Source of the DNA: Bacteroidota bacterium
GTDB lineage: Bacteria > Bacteroidota > Ignavibacteria > Ignavibacteriales > Melioribacteraceae
Reading direction: 5' to 3'
Length of the DNA: 64,000 bases
Assembly: GCA_018818165.1 (NCBI GenBank)
Contig: JAHISP010000054.1
Span: forward strand, 1 to 64,000
Shown: piece by piece, positions 45,148 to 53,894 of the stretch
Layout of the letters: the number at the start of each line of letters is the position of its first letter
Position numbering within the stretch: the stretch's first letter is position 1
Notes under the pieces: generated by a model
Told to the model about the DNA's origin: nothing
Seen by the model: only the letters and a program-made list of their open reading frames with translations
The model's database searches: none
Program-made: the position numbers and the translations under genes

Positions 45148-46644
45148 ATGCATAAAAAGTTTTTAGTTGGTTTTGATATTGGTAGTTCCTCAGTAAAAGT
45201 TTCAATAATTGACAGCGACAACGGTGAATTAGTAAGTTCAGCATTTTCGCCAGAAACCGAAATGAAAATTGATTCGCCAAATGTTGGTTGGGCAGAACAA
45301 CACCCAGATGATTGGTGGAAACATTTAGTAACTTCAACCCAAAAAGCCATTTCAAAACTATCTAATACAAATTATGAAATATCAGGAATCGGAATTTCAT
45401 ATCAAATGCATGGGCTCGTGATGGTTGATAAAAATAATGCAGTTCTTTATCCATCAATAATTTGGTGTGATAGTCGTGCTGTGGAAATAGGGGACAAAGC
45501 ATTTGAGGATTTGGGAAAGGATTATTGTCTTGGCAATTGCCTTAACTCACCAGGAAATTTTACAGCATCAAAGATAAAATGGATAAAAGATAATCAACCT
45601 AAAATTTATGAAAAAATTTATAAGATTATGTTACCAGGAGACTATATTGCGTTAAAACTTACTGGAGAAATAAACACTACTGTTTCAGGATTAAGTGAAG
45701 GAATATTTTGGGATTTTAATAAAAATAGCATTGCTGATTATGTATTTGACTATTATTCCATTAATAAAGATTTTATCCCAAATATTGTCCCAACCTTTGG
45801 TATTCAAGGTAAATTAACAAAATCAGCCTCCGAAGAGTTAGGACTAAAGCCCGGAATTCCTATCAGTTATAGAGCAGGTGACCAACCAAATAATGCTTTT
45901 TCTTTGAATGTATTAAATAAAGGTGAAATTGCAGCAACAGCCGGCACTTCAGGTGTGGTTTATGGTATTGTTGAAAAGAATTCCTATGACTTACACTCAC
46001 GAGTAAATAGTTTTGCTCATGTTAACTACTCAAACGAAAATCCATTAAAGGGTGTACTACTTTGTATTAATGGAACAGGTATACTTTATAATTGGCTTAA
46101 AAACGAACTCATAAGAACCAATGAAAGTTATGAGGAGTTAAATTCATTAGCAAATAAAATTAATGTTGGTTCCGATGGAATAACTGTAATACCATTTGGC
46201 AATGGTGCAGAAAGAGTATTAAAGAATCAAAATATTGGAAGTCATATTTTAGGAATAAACTTTAATAATCATACAAGAGAACATATTTTACGGGCTGCAC
46301 AAGAAGGTATTGCATTCTCATTTAGATACGGAATTGATTTAATGAAAGAGATGGGAATTGAAGTTAATTTGATGAGAGCGGGAAAAGCAAATATGTTTTT
46401 GAGTGATATTTTTTCGGAAGCGGTTGCTAATACTTCTAACGCCACTGTAGAACTTTATAATACAGATGGAGCTCAAGGTGCAGCAAGAGGAGCAGGAGTT
46501 GGTGCGAATATATATAATTCTTTTGAGGAAGCTTTTGTTGGATTTAAAAAATTAATGGAAATTGTGCCAAATGCTAAACTAGTTTCCCAATATGAAGAAG
46601 CCTATCAAAGATGGAAAGAAAAATTAAATTATTTTCTAACCTAA
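45148..46644 (+). CDS. xylB: Xylulokinase
   Basis: 498 residues from ATG 45148 (MHKKFLVGFDIGSSSVK); an in-frame GTG at 45136 abuts the regulator's stop, has no ribosome site and adds only MRNN. FGGY kinase features: the N-terminal GSSSVK phosphate-binding loop, GISYQMHGLVMVD, RAGDQPNNAF with the likely catalytic Asp, the adenosine-binding AATAGTSGVVYG and a C-terminal GAQGAARGAG. It phosphorylates D-xylulose to D-xylulose 5-phosphate. It is likely co-transcribed with the Nudix regulator gene. Confidence 0.95.
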   Translation: MHKKFLVGFDIGSSSVKVSIIDSDNGELVSSAFSPETEMKIDSPNVGWAEQHPDDWWKHLVTSTQKAISKLSNTNYEISGIGISYQMHGLVMVDKNNAVLYPSIIWCDSRAVEIGDKAFEDLGKDYCLGNCLNSPGNFTASKIKWIKDNQPKIYEKIYKIMLPGDYIALKLTGEINTTVSGLSEGIFWDFNKNSIADYVFDYYSINKDFIPNIVPTFGIQGKLTKSASEELGLKPGIPISYRAGDQPNNAFSLNVLNKGEIAATAGTSGVVYGIVEKNSYDLHSRVNSFAHVNYSNENPLKGVLLCINGTGILYNWLKNELIRTNESYEELNSLANKINVGSDGITVIPFGNGAERVLKNQNIGSHILGINFNNHTREHILRAAQEGIAFSFRYGIDLMKEMGIEVNLMRAGKANMFLSDIFSEAVANTSNATVELYNTDGAQGAARGAGVGANIYNSFEEAFVGFKKLMEIVPNAKLVSQYEEAYQRWKEKLNYFLT

Positions 46645-46758
46645 TAAGGTGCTATCACAATCTTGTAAGTTACTTTGAAAATGAATTTGTTAATTTCAAC
46701 TAACTTTTATAACTGAATTGAGTTGTTGTTTTTTTTTATAATAAAAAGTGAGTTAAAA

Positions 46759-47901
46759 ATGTTAAAATCAATTTTTAGAATATTGGTTGCTTTGACGTTA
46801 TTATTATTATCTCAGGCATGTAAAAACAATCAGGAGAGTACATCGATGATAAGTAAAAAATTATTTGGTAAACTAACTAATGGCAGTAAAGTAAATCTTT
46901 TTACTCTCACAAACAAAAGTGGAACAGAAGCTACAATTACTGAATATGGTGCTACTTTAGTTTCATTATTTGTTGCAGATAAAAATGGCAAGTTTGAGGA
47001 TGTTGTTTTAGGTTATGATAGTCTTGATGGTTATGTAAAAGGAGCATCATACTTTGGTGCAATAGTTGGAAGATATGGAAATAGGATTGGAAAGGGAAAA
47101 TTCAATTTAGATGGCAAGGAATATCAACTAACAATTAATGATGGAGAAAACCATCTACATGGTGGAGCATTGGGTTTCAATAAAGTTCTGTGGAAGGGTG
47201 AAGAGATTGAAAGCAGTGAAGGAGCATCTGTAAAATTTTCTTATTTAAGTGTGGATGGGGAAGAAGGGTATCCTGGAACTATTAACATTACTGTTATTTA
47301 TACATTGACAAATAACAATGAACTGAAAATTGATTATTCAGCAACAACAGATGAAACAACAATTCTAAATCCAACACATCATTCTTACTTTAATTTAACA
47401 GGTAATTTAGAAAACACAATTTTAAATCATGAATTGAAAATAAACGCAGAATATTATACTCCCGTTGATAGTAGTTTAATAACAACTGGTGAATTAGCAA
47501 AAGTTGAAAACACTCCAATGGATTTTAGTGTAACTAAAAAAATTGGAGAAAAAATTGATAGTGATTTTGAACAGTTAGTATATGGCAAAGGTTACGACCA
47601 TAATTGGGTGTTAAACAATTTTGATGGTAATGTTAACAATGTTGCAAGCCTTTATGAACCAACTTCAGGTAGATTAATGGAAGTGTTAACAGATCAGCCT
47701 GGAATACAGTTTTATTCTGGAAATTTTCTTGATGGAACAACTGTTGGCAAAAATAATATCGTTTATAATCACAGAGTAGGTTTATGTTTAGAAACACAAT
47801 GTTTTCCAGATTCGCCGAATAAGTTAAATTTTCCAAGCGTAAAGTTAACTAAAGGTGATACATATAAGCAGCAAACAATTTATCGTTTTTCCATAAAATA
47901 A
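46759..47901 (+). CDS. Aldose 1-epimerase (mutarotase) lipoprotein
   Basis: ATG 46759 gives 380 residues opening on a lipoprotein signal peptide with lipobox LLSQAC. An in-frame TTG at 46723 would put a hydrophobic run before it and is rejected. Family blocks: EYGATLVSLFV, GAIVGRYGNRI, LHGGALGFNKVLWK with catalytic-type His, NPTHHSYFNL with a second His, GYDHNWVLN with Asp, and LETQCFPDSPN with the likely catalytic Glu. It interconverts alpha and beta anomers of sugars outside the cytoplasm, probably of xylose, arabinose or galactose, ahead of uptake by the symporter 20 bp downstream. Confidence 0.93.
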   Translation: MLKSIFRILVALTLLLLSQACKNNQESTSMISKKLFGKLTNGSKVNLFTLTNKSGTEATITEYGATLVSLFVADKNGKFEDVVLGYDSLDGYVKGASYFGAIVGRYGNRIGKGKFNLDGKEYQLTINDGENHLHGGALGFNKVLWKGEEIESSEGASVKFSYLSVDGEEGYPGTINITVIYTLTNNNELKIDYSATTDETTILNPTHHSYFNLTGNLENTILNHELKINAEYYTPVDSSLITTGELAKVENTPMDFSVTKKIGEKIDSDFEQLVYGKGYDHNWVLNNFDGNVNNVASLYEPTSGRLMEVLTDQPGIQFYSGNFLDGTTVGKNNIVYNHRVGLCLETQCFPDSPNKLNFPSVKLTKGDTYKQQTIYRFSIK

Positions 47902-47921
47902 TACTAATCGGGAGGATTAAT

Positions 47922-49676
47922 ATGTCAGTTTTAGAACCATTAGATTGGGTAGTCATTGCTCTATATTTTGGAGTAATATTAGGATTAGCATGGTGGGTAA
48001 TTAAGCAAAAACAAAAAGATTCAACAGATTACTTTCTTGCTGGCAGGCATTTAGGGTGGTTTGTTGTTGGGGCTTCAATATTTGCCTCAAACATTGGCTC
48101 AGAGCATTTAGTTGGTTTAGCTGGCTCTGGTGCTACCGATGGAGTAGCAATGGCTCACTATGAACTTCATGCTTGGTGTTTGTTGGTCTTAGGTTGGATT
48201 ATGGTTCCGTTTTATATGCGTTCTAAAGTTTTTACTATGCCTGAATTTCTTGAAAGAAGATTTTCACCAGCATCGCGAACTGTTTTATCAGTTATTTCGC
48301 TGGTTGCTTATGTTTTAACAAAAATAGCTGTTGGAATATTTGCAGGTGGAGTTGTTTTTAGTGTCCTATTACCTGAAATGAATTTTATGGGGTTAAATAG
48401 TTTTTGGATTGGCTCAATCTTGGTTATTGTATTAACAGGTCTTTATTCAACATTAGGTGGTCTAAAGGCAGTTGCTTATACAGAGGCATTACAAACAATT
48501 GTTCTTATTATCGGCTCAATTTTAGTAACAATTTTTGGGTTACAAGCACTTGGTGGATGGAGTGAACTTAAAACAATAGTTGGTTCTGAGATGTTCAATT
48601 TGTGGAAACCTTTAGTACCAAATGGTATTGAAAGCACATGGATGCCAATAAAAGAAGCTGGTAAAATGGCTTGGTATTTTAATGATAATTATCCTTGGTT
48701 AGGAATGTTGTTTGCTGCTCCAATAATTGGACTTTGGTATTGGACTACAGATCAGTATATAGTTCAAAGAACATTAGGAGCTCCAAATGAAAAAGAAGCA
48801 CGTAGAGGTTCAATAGCTGCTGCTTTCTTAAAACTATTACCTGTTTTCATCTTTATAATTCCTGGAATGATTGCTTTTGCTCTTGCAAAAAGTGGACAGA
48901 ACATGGCTATTCAATCAGAATTATTTTCAGCAAGTGGTGAGCTAATAAGAGATAATGCTCAAAAAGCATTTCCGTTGTTAGTGGCTAATGTGTTACCTGT
49001 TGGAATTAGAGGAATTGTTGTAGCTGGTTTATTAGCTGCATTAATGAGTTCATTAGCTGGAGTATTTAATGCATCCTCCACGCTATTTACAATGGATTTT
49101 TATTCAAGATTTAGACCAAATTCTAGTCAAGAAAAACTTGTCTGGATTGGAAGAGTTGCAACTGCAGTTATGGTTATTATTGGATTATTATGGATTCCTG
49201 TAATTCAAGGAGGTAGAGGTTTATATGACTACTTACAGGGCATTCAAGCATATTTAGCCCCACCTATTTTTGTGGTATTCTTTTTAGGCGTTTTTAACAA
49301 ACGATTAAATGCAAAAGGGTGTTTGTCTGCATTATTAGTTGGTTTTGCGTTAGGTATATTTAGGTTAGCTATCGATACACCAGTAAAACTAATTGATAAT
49401 TTTACTTATTCACAAGGGTCATTCTTTTGGATTATTAACAATATGTTCTTTCAATATTATAGTTTAGTAATATTTGTTATCTCCGTTATAATTATGTTCG
49501 CAGTTAGCTACATGACTGAAGCACCTGATTATGCTAAAATTAGTGGATTAACCTATGGAACATTAACAGCAAAAGATAAAAAAGAAACTAGATCAAGTTG
49601 GAGTTTCATTGATGTTGCAGCTTCTGTATTGGTTATTGTATTGATTCTTGTTGCATATTTATCTTTTACAGGATAA
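47922..49676 (+). CDS. Sodium/sugar symporter (SSS family, SglT-like)
   Basis: 584 residues with about 14 membrane segments. SSS motifs are clear: DYFLAGRHLGWFVVGASIFASNIGSEHLVGLAGSGA at the N-terminus (broken TM1 with the Na+ site), TVLSVISLVAYVLTKIAVGIFAG, YSTLGGLKAVAYTEALQ, WYWTTDQYIVQRTLGA and ALMSSLAGVFNASSTLFTMDFY. It is close in type to Vibrio SglT. It should take up xylose, arabinose or another monosaccharide with Na+. GGGAGG precedes ATG 47922. It lies between mutarotase and transaldolase in the xylose gene cluster. Confidence 0.92.
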   Translation: MSVLEPLDWVVIALYFGVILGLAWWVIKQKQKDSTDYFLAGRHLGWFVVGASIFASNIGSEHLVGLAGSGATDGVAMAHYELHAWCLLVLGWIMVPFYMRSKVFTMPEFLERRFSPASRTVLSVISLVAYVLTKIAVGIFAGGVVFSVLLPEMNFMGLNSFWIGSILVIVLTGLYSTLGGLKAVAYTEALQTIVLIIGSILVTIFGLQALGGWSELKTIVGSEMFNLWKPLVPNGIESTWMPIKEAGKMAWYFNDNYPWLGMLFAAPIIGLWYWTTDQYIVQRTLGAPNEKEARRGSIAAAFLKLLPVFIFIIPGMIAFALAKSGQNMAIQSELFSASGELIRDNAQKAFPLLVANVLPVGIRGIVVAGLLAALMSSLAGVFNASSTLFTMDFYSRFRPNSSQEKLVWIGRVATAVMVIIGLLWIPVIQGGRGLYDYLQGIQAYLAPPIFVVFFLGVFNKRLNAKGCLSALLVGFALGIFRLAIDTPVKLIDNFTYSQGSFFWIINNMFFQYYSLVIFVISVIIMFAVSYMTEAPDYAKISGLTYGTLTAKDKKETRSSWSFIDVAASVLVIVLILVAYLSFTG

Positions 49677-49735
49677 CTTCTAAAAGTGTAAAATATTTTA
49701 AATTAACTGTTACAAATTAAAGTAAAAGGTAAAAA

Positions 49736-50677
49736 ATGAAATCACAACTAGAGCAATTAAAAGAGTTTACAACTGTGGTTGCAGATACTGGCGATTTTCT
49801 TCAAATAAAACAATATCGTCCACAGGATGCTACAACAAATCCTTCGCTTATTTTAAAAGCAATTGCAATGCCTGAATATCAGGATATTATTGACCTTGCA
49901 GTTTCAGAAAATAAAAGCAAGGACGTAAGTGTTATTATGGATAAGGTACTTGTTTTGTTTGGTGAAAAAATACTAGATATTGTCCCTGGTCGTGTTTCCA
50001 CTGAAGTTGATGCGCGTCTTTCTTTTAATTCAAAAGCAACTGTTGAAAAAGCAAAAACAATTATTGAATATTACAAAGAAAAAGGAATACCAAAAGAAAG
50101 AGTGCTAATCAAAATTGCTTCAACTTGGGAAGGAATTGAAGCTGCAAAAGTACTGGAAAAAGAAGGCATTCATTGCAATATGACTCTTCTATTTTCACTT
50201 GCTCAAGCTGTTGCCTGCGCTGAGGCTAATGCAACTCTTATTTCACCATTTGTTGGCAGAATACTAGATTGGCATAAATCCAGTGAAGGTAGAGATTTTC
50301 TGCCTTTTGAAGATCCTGGAGTTTTGTCGGTAAAACAGATTTATAATTATTATAAAAAATATGATTACAAGACAGAGATTATGGGAGCCAGCTTTAGAAA
50401 TAAAGGCGAAATACTTGAATTAGCTGGCTGTGATCTTCTTACTATTAGTCCTTCTCTACTTGCAGAGCTTTCCTCAAATAATAAAATAATTGAAAGAAAA
50501 TTATCAGCCACAAATTCCCAAACAGATGAAATAGTAAAATTTGATCTAACAGAAGATAATTTTCGTTGGGAGTTGAACGAAAACGCGATGGCGACAGAAA
50601 AGACCGCAGAAGGAATTCGCCAATTCAGTGCGGATATTCGTAAACTTGAAACAATTATTATTGGAAAATTATCTTAA
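49736..50677 (+). CDS. tal: Transaldolase
   Basis: 313 residues, matching TalB-type transaldolases. Visible blocks are [15 protein letters not shown] near residues 26-40, [13 protein letters not shown] (~85-97), Schiff-base Lys126 in [40 protein letters not shown] and ASFRNKGEI. It shuttles a three-carbon unit between sugar phosphates in the non-oxidative pentose phosphate pathway and completes conversion of xylulose 5-phosphate to hexose and triose phosphates. It is the last gene of the pentose cluster and is followed by a long stem-loop. Confidence 0.96.
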   Translation: MKSQLEQLKEFTTVVADTGDFLQIKQYRPQDATTNPSLILKAIAMPEYQDIIDLAVSENKSKDVSVIMDKVLVLFGEKILDIVPGRVSTEVDARLSFNSKATVEKAKTIIEYYKEKGIPKERVLIKIASTWEGIEAAKVLEKEGIHCNMTLLFSLAQAVACAEANATLISPFVGRILDWHKSSEGRDFLPFEDPGVLSVKQIYNYYKKYDYKTEIMGASFRNKGEILELAGCDLLTISPSLLAELSSNNKIIERKLSATNSQTDEIVKFDLTEDNFRWELNENAMATEKTAEGIRQFSADIRKLETIIIGKLS

Positions 50678-50704
50678 AAAATTCAAGACTATGAGTCTCA
50701 CCTA

Positions 50705-50752
50705 AAAGATTGCTTTTGCTATTGCGAGCCGTTTTTAGCAAAAGCAATCTTT
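50705..50752. repeat. Long palindromic stem-loop of the ATTGCGAG...GCAATCT type
   Basis: Bases 50705-50720 pair perfectly with 50737-50752 (16 bp) around a 16-nt loop, ATTGCGAGCCGTTTTT. The combination ATTGCGAG plus GCAATCT resembles palindromic intergenic repeats common in many bacterial genomes. It may also end the transaldolase transcript, though no clean T-tract follows. Confidence 0.6.
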
Positions 50753-51575
50753 CGATTATATGCCAATTTTTAAATATTGTCCCAAAGTAATTCATACATG
50801 ACTTTGCTCTACTTGCAATTGCAGACATGAAAATATTGTTTTTAGAGTGAACTCATATTATAAAAATAATGATGAAATAAAAAGATAGGTTAAAGTTGAT
50901 TTGTCATGCTTTCAGTATTGTGACACCTCAACTTTTTAAGAACATTGCTGCTGTAATTTAGCCGATTTCTATTACAGTTTTACAAGTCTGTCAGTATCGG
51001 CTTTGCAATTCGACCAACAGTTCTACATGTAGTCGAATCGCTGATTCGAGAGCTTTGTCATTTACAAGTTAGCTATTCACACTGCAAAATTAATATAACT
51101 AATCTATCTTGTCTTTTTTATCAAAAAACCAATTGCCTTGAATTCTTTATTTGTTTATTATTTTAAGATAATCTGTACTGATATACTTTCGATATATATT
51201 TTTCTTTTATCATAAATACACTTACAAATTAACTCGGGACATCCAGTTTTGGAAAATCTTGCAAATTAAACAAATTTCAGCCTTTTTAAAATTGTGCGGA
51301 AAACAGGTGAACAAGTTTCAGAAACTCAAAAAGATGATGACTTTTTCTTTTCAAGATTGTTTTAATATTTCCCAAATGGAAGATTTATCAATAATGGTTA
51401 CTGAGCCTTGCCGAAGAAGAAAATAATTTCTTTATAGCTCGATATGCAATAATTGCTAGGTTGCAATTACACTAATTTATTAACTAAGAGTTTTGTTTTT
51501 CTTTAATTGAATGATAAGTGAAATTCCATACAAAAGGATAAATTATCAGCGGGACTATGAAATCTCTTTAAAAGC
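50753..51575. other. Non-coding region without recognisable gene
   Basis: I see no supported coding sequence in these 823 bp; all frames are broken by stops. Short inverted repeats are present: AGCCGAT 50960-50966 with ATCGGCT 50996-51002, and ATTCGAC 51008-51014 with GTCGAAT 51032-51038. The second is followed by an alternative partner, ATTCG near 51044-51048. These could be a small structured RNA or relics of lost sequence; the function is unknown. Confidence 0.4.
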
Positions 51576-51612
51576 AAAAAGCCCGATTTCATTACAAAAT
51601 CGAGCTTTTTTT
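51576..51612 (-). terminator. Terminator downstream of tRNA-Thr
   Basis: On the minus strand AAGCTCGATTT and AAATCGGGCTT form an 11-bp stem with one U-G wobble, followed by TTTTTG. The structure starts directly after the tRNA's 3' end, so it is well placed to end the tRNA transcript. Confidence 0.7.
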
Positions 51613-51613
51613 G

Positions 51614-51686
51614 AGCTGGTGAGAGGACTTGAACCCCCGACCAGCTGATTACAAATCAGCTGCTCTACCAACTGAGCTACACCAGC
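51614..51686 (-). tRNA. tRNA-Thr (anticodon TGT)
   Basis: Read on the minus strand: the acceptor arm GCTGGTG pairs with CACCAGC, the D-arm is GCTC...GAGC with AGTTGGTA loop, the anticodon arm is GCTGA-TTTGTAA-TCAGC with anticodon TGT, and the T-arm has TTCAAGT. The discriminator base is T, and CCA is not encoded. It stands alone in a long non-coding stretch with its own terminator. Confidence 0.95.
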
Positions 51687-51760
51687 ATTTATTTAGAAAC
51701 GAAATATAAATACTTTACTAAATTTCTGCAACTAAAAAATTGATTTATTTAAAAATATTT

Positions 51761-52903
51761 TTACAAATGTGCGTTGATAAAGGGTAATATCTTAAATATT
51801 CCCGAGTTATTATTTGCAATATTAATTAAACCAATCTGAACTCCATTTAAATTTTCTGCAAAGTTAATAATTCCAATAGTTAAGCCGTTTTGATTTCCAT
51901 TTATTTCATTATAGCCAGCAAATGAAAATCCAGTTAGATTTTCAAATTCAGTCCAAGCTAAAGTGAAATTAATTCCAGTAAAATCCATAGATTCAGTCTT
52001 ATAACCCGAGATTGAAATACCTGATATAGAATCCATTACTTTTATTTGACCTAGAGTAAAACTTAATCCGTATAAACTGTTATCTCCACTAACAATTGCA
52101 ACTCCACCAATGTTTATTCCTTTAATAGATTCTTCGGAAACCAAAGCTAAACCACCAATATTTATTCCAGTTATTCCACTTTTCGAAACCATTGCTAAGC
52201 CACCAAAGTTTAAGCCGACAAGCTCACCATCAGCTACTAAAGCTAAGGAACTCATATTTAATCCACTCATACTTCCCTTGGAAACACAAGCAAGTCCACC
52301 AAAATTAATCCCAGTTATATTCCCATCTGAAACTAAAGCCAAACCGCCAACGTTAATTCCTGTAATGTCATTATTTGCAACTAAGGACAATCCACCAAAG
52401 TTTAAGCCGGTAATACTATTCCCAGATACAAGTGCTAAACCTGCCAAATTAATACCGGTTAATTCACCTTCGGAGACTAACGCTAAACCGCCAAAATTAA
52501 TTCCAGAAATGTTGCCATTTGACACTGCCGACAAAAGTCCAAAATTTACTCCAACCATTTCTTCTTCAGCAATAATTGCACCTAGACCAACATTTATTCC
52601 GTGAAGTCTTGACGCATGTGGTGTAACTCCAAAAGAAATTCCATTAACTTCAGAATTTATAATGGACTTTGGCTCCCACAAGGTGAAATTAAATCCATTA
52701 ATTGTTTCTACATCACAATCCCGATAATTGAATCGTAAACCGTTGAAGCTTTTTGAGTTACCAAAACTAATTCCCCAACATGATGATGGAATATCTAAAC
52801 AAAAATCAGAACAAGTTGTATATTCGTCATTATTTGTTTGATTTTCGTTTTTACTTAAAAGGGGAGTTGTGATGACGAGTAAGAGTAGTAATAGATATTT
52901 CAA
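51761..52903 (-). CDS. Beta-solenoid surface repeat protein (LA_2272-like)
   Basis: I start at TTG 52903 because GGAGG lies five bases upstream and the product then opens on a signal peptide (KYLLLLLLVITTPLLSK). The longer frame to 52990 adds a second basic-hydrophobic segment without a ribosome site. From 52903 there are 380 residues. Residues ~90-290 hold about ten repeats of ~19-20 residues with the pattern GINFGGLALVSDGNIT, as expected for a stacked beta-helix. The C-terminal part has related looser repeats (GVQIGLINIANN). It resembles the LA_2272-type surface repeat proteins of Leptospira and Bacteroidota, whose function is unknown. It is divergent from the sigma-factor operon. Confidence 0.75.
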   Translation of the reverse strand: MKYLLLLLLVITTPLLSKNENQTNNDEYTTCSDFCLDIPSSCWGISFGNSKSFNGLRFNYRDCDVETINGFNFTLWEPKSIINSEVNGISFGVTPHASRLHGINVGLGAIIAEEEMVGVNFGLLSAVSNGNISGINFGGLALVSEGELTGINLAGLALVSGNSITGLNFGGLSLVANNDITGINVGGLALVSDGNITGINFGGLACVSKGSMSGLNMSSLALVADGELVGLNFGGLAMVSKSGITGINIGGLALVSEESIKGINIGGVAIVSGDNSLYGLSFTLGQIKVMDSISGISISGYKTESMDFTGINFTLAWTEFENLTGFSFAGYNEINGNQNGLTIGIINFAENLNGVQIGLINIANNNSGIFKILPFINAHL

Positions 52904-53207
52904 TTTAGCCTCCAATAATTTTAATTTTTTCTTTAGACTAATAATTATCAGAAATGTTACACGTTTGATGGAAAAAAATGATGGTCTCAATTATTAAGCC
53001 ATTATTAAAAAATTATAAATATATTTGCTCAATTCGCAGTCTTTCGCGATTCCATCTAATTTTGTATTTACACGTTTCCATCTATGTGGATTTTTGTGGA
53101 ATTATTCTTATCGTTAACTTAAAAATGAATATTTTCAGGCAAATAATAGGACACCAAAAGTAAAAATCTATGTTTGTAAAATTTGTTTTTGCCAATTCAT
53201 TAAAATA
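52904..53207. other. Divergent intergenic region, no gene seen
   Basis: This gap lies between the repeat protein (minus) and the ECF sigma promoter. A short frame from 52978 to 53163 shows no convincing protein features or ribosome site. The region is presumably the leader of the repeat-protein gene. Confidence 0.4.
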
Positions 53208-53238
53208 ATAATGCAACTTTTTCCTAGATTTGCATTAT
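53208..53238. promoter_or_regulatory. Candidate ECF-type promoter/dyad upstream of sigma gene
   Basis: AATGCAAC (53210-53217), 15 bases, then CATTAT (53233-53238) reads as a -35/-10 pair facing the sigma gene. The same pair with a 16-base spacer precedes the PDZ gene at 55205. The element is also a dyad: ATAATGCAA 53208-53216 and TTGCATTAT 53230-53238. A similar pair (AATGCAAA-N15-CATTAT) therefore faces the minus-strand repeat protein. It may be an autoregulated, possibly bidirectional ECF promoter, or an operator. Confidence 0.5.
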
Positions 53239-53297
53239 GATATTAGATGCAAGAATTTATAAATATATCGGAATCTGTAGTTTCGGAAGAGGCACTA

Positions 53298-53894
53298 GTG
53301 CGATACTCTAACAAACATGAGGAAGCTCTTGTAGAAAGAGCTAAGGAAGATCCACATGCTTTTGGAGAATTATTTGATAAATATTATGATCCAATATTAA
53401 ATTATATTGTTCATAGAACTGCCAATACAGCTTTATCAGAGGAATTAACATCTAACACTTTCTTTAGTGCGTTAAATAATATTCATACATTTCATTGGCG
53501 CAATATTCCTTTTTCGGCTTGGTTATATAAAATTGCATCAAATGAAATAAATGGATTTTTTAGAAAAAACAAAAATGGATTTATTTCTTCAATTGAGGAA
53601 TCGCACGAATTTATTGAAGATGAACTTACATTAGCTGATATGGAAATTAAAAGAGAGGAAAAAGAAATTGCAAAAAATAATCTTTTTCAAGAACTCCACA
53701 GAGCATTGGTTAAAATTAAACCAAAATATCAGGAAGTTATTGTATTAAAATATTTCGAAAAAAAAAGCATTTCTGAAATTTCAGAAATTACCGGCAAAGC
53801 CGAAGGGACAATAAAATCACTACTTCATAGAGGTTTAAGCCAACTTAAAGAATTAATTGGCACCTCATTTTATGGGGAGGTAACAAATGAATAA
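53298..53894 (+). CDS. ECF-type RNA polymerase sigma factor
   Basis: I favour GTG 53298: GGAAGAGG at 53285-53292 lies five bases upstream, and the candidate promoter at 53210-53238 would then give a ~50-nt leader. An in-frame ATG at 53247 (adding 17 residues) has no ribosome site and almost no leader. The 198-residue product has a sigma-70 region 2 (HAFGELFDKYYDPILNYI... FSAWLYKIASNEI) and a region 4 helix-turn-helix (YQEVIVLKYFEKKSISEISEITGKAEGTIKSLLHRGLSQL). It should direct polymerase to a dedicated promoter class. It overlaps the next gene by 8 bp, the normal layout of a sigma/anti-sigma pair. Confidence 0.9.
   Translation: MRYSNKHEEALVERAKEDPHAFGELFDKYYDPILNYIVHRTANTALSEELTSNTFFSALNNIHTFHWRNIPFSAWLYKIASNEINGFFRKNKNGFISSIEESHEFIEDELTLADMEIKREEKEIAKNNLFQELHRALVKIKPKYQEVIVLKYFEKKSISEISEITGKAEGTIKSLLHRGLSQLKELIGTSFYGEVTNE

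Noticed and set aside
52110-52604. 164-codon plus-strand frame opposite the surface-repeat gene
   Set aside because: Its regular Pro/Lys-rich repeats are the mirror of the solenoid repeats on the minus strand, which has the signal peptide and ribosome site.
53247-53297. Earlier ATG for the sigma factor
   Set aside because: No ribosome site and only about 8 bases after the proposed -10 box; GTG 53298 has GGAAGAGG. Leaderless translation from 53247 cannot be fully excluded.
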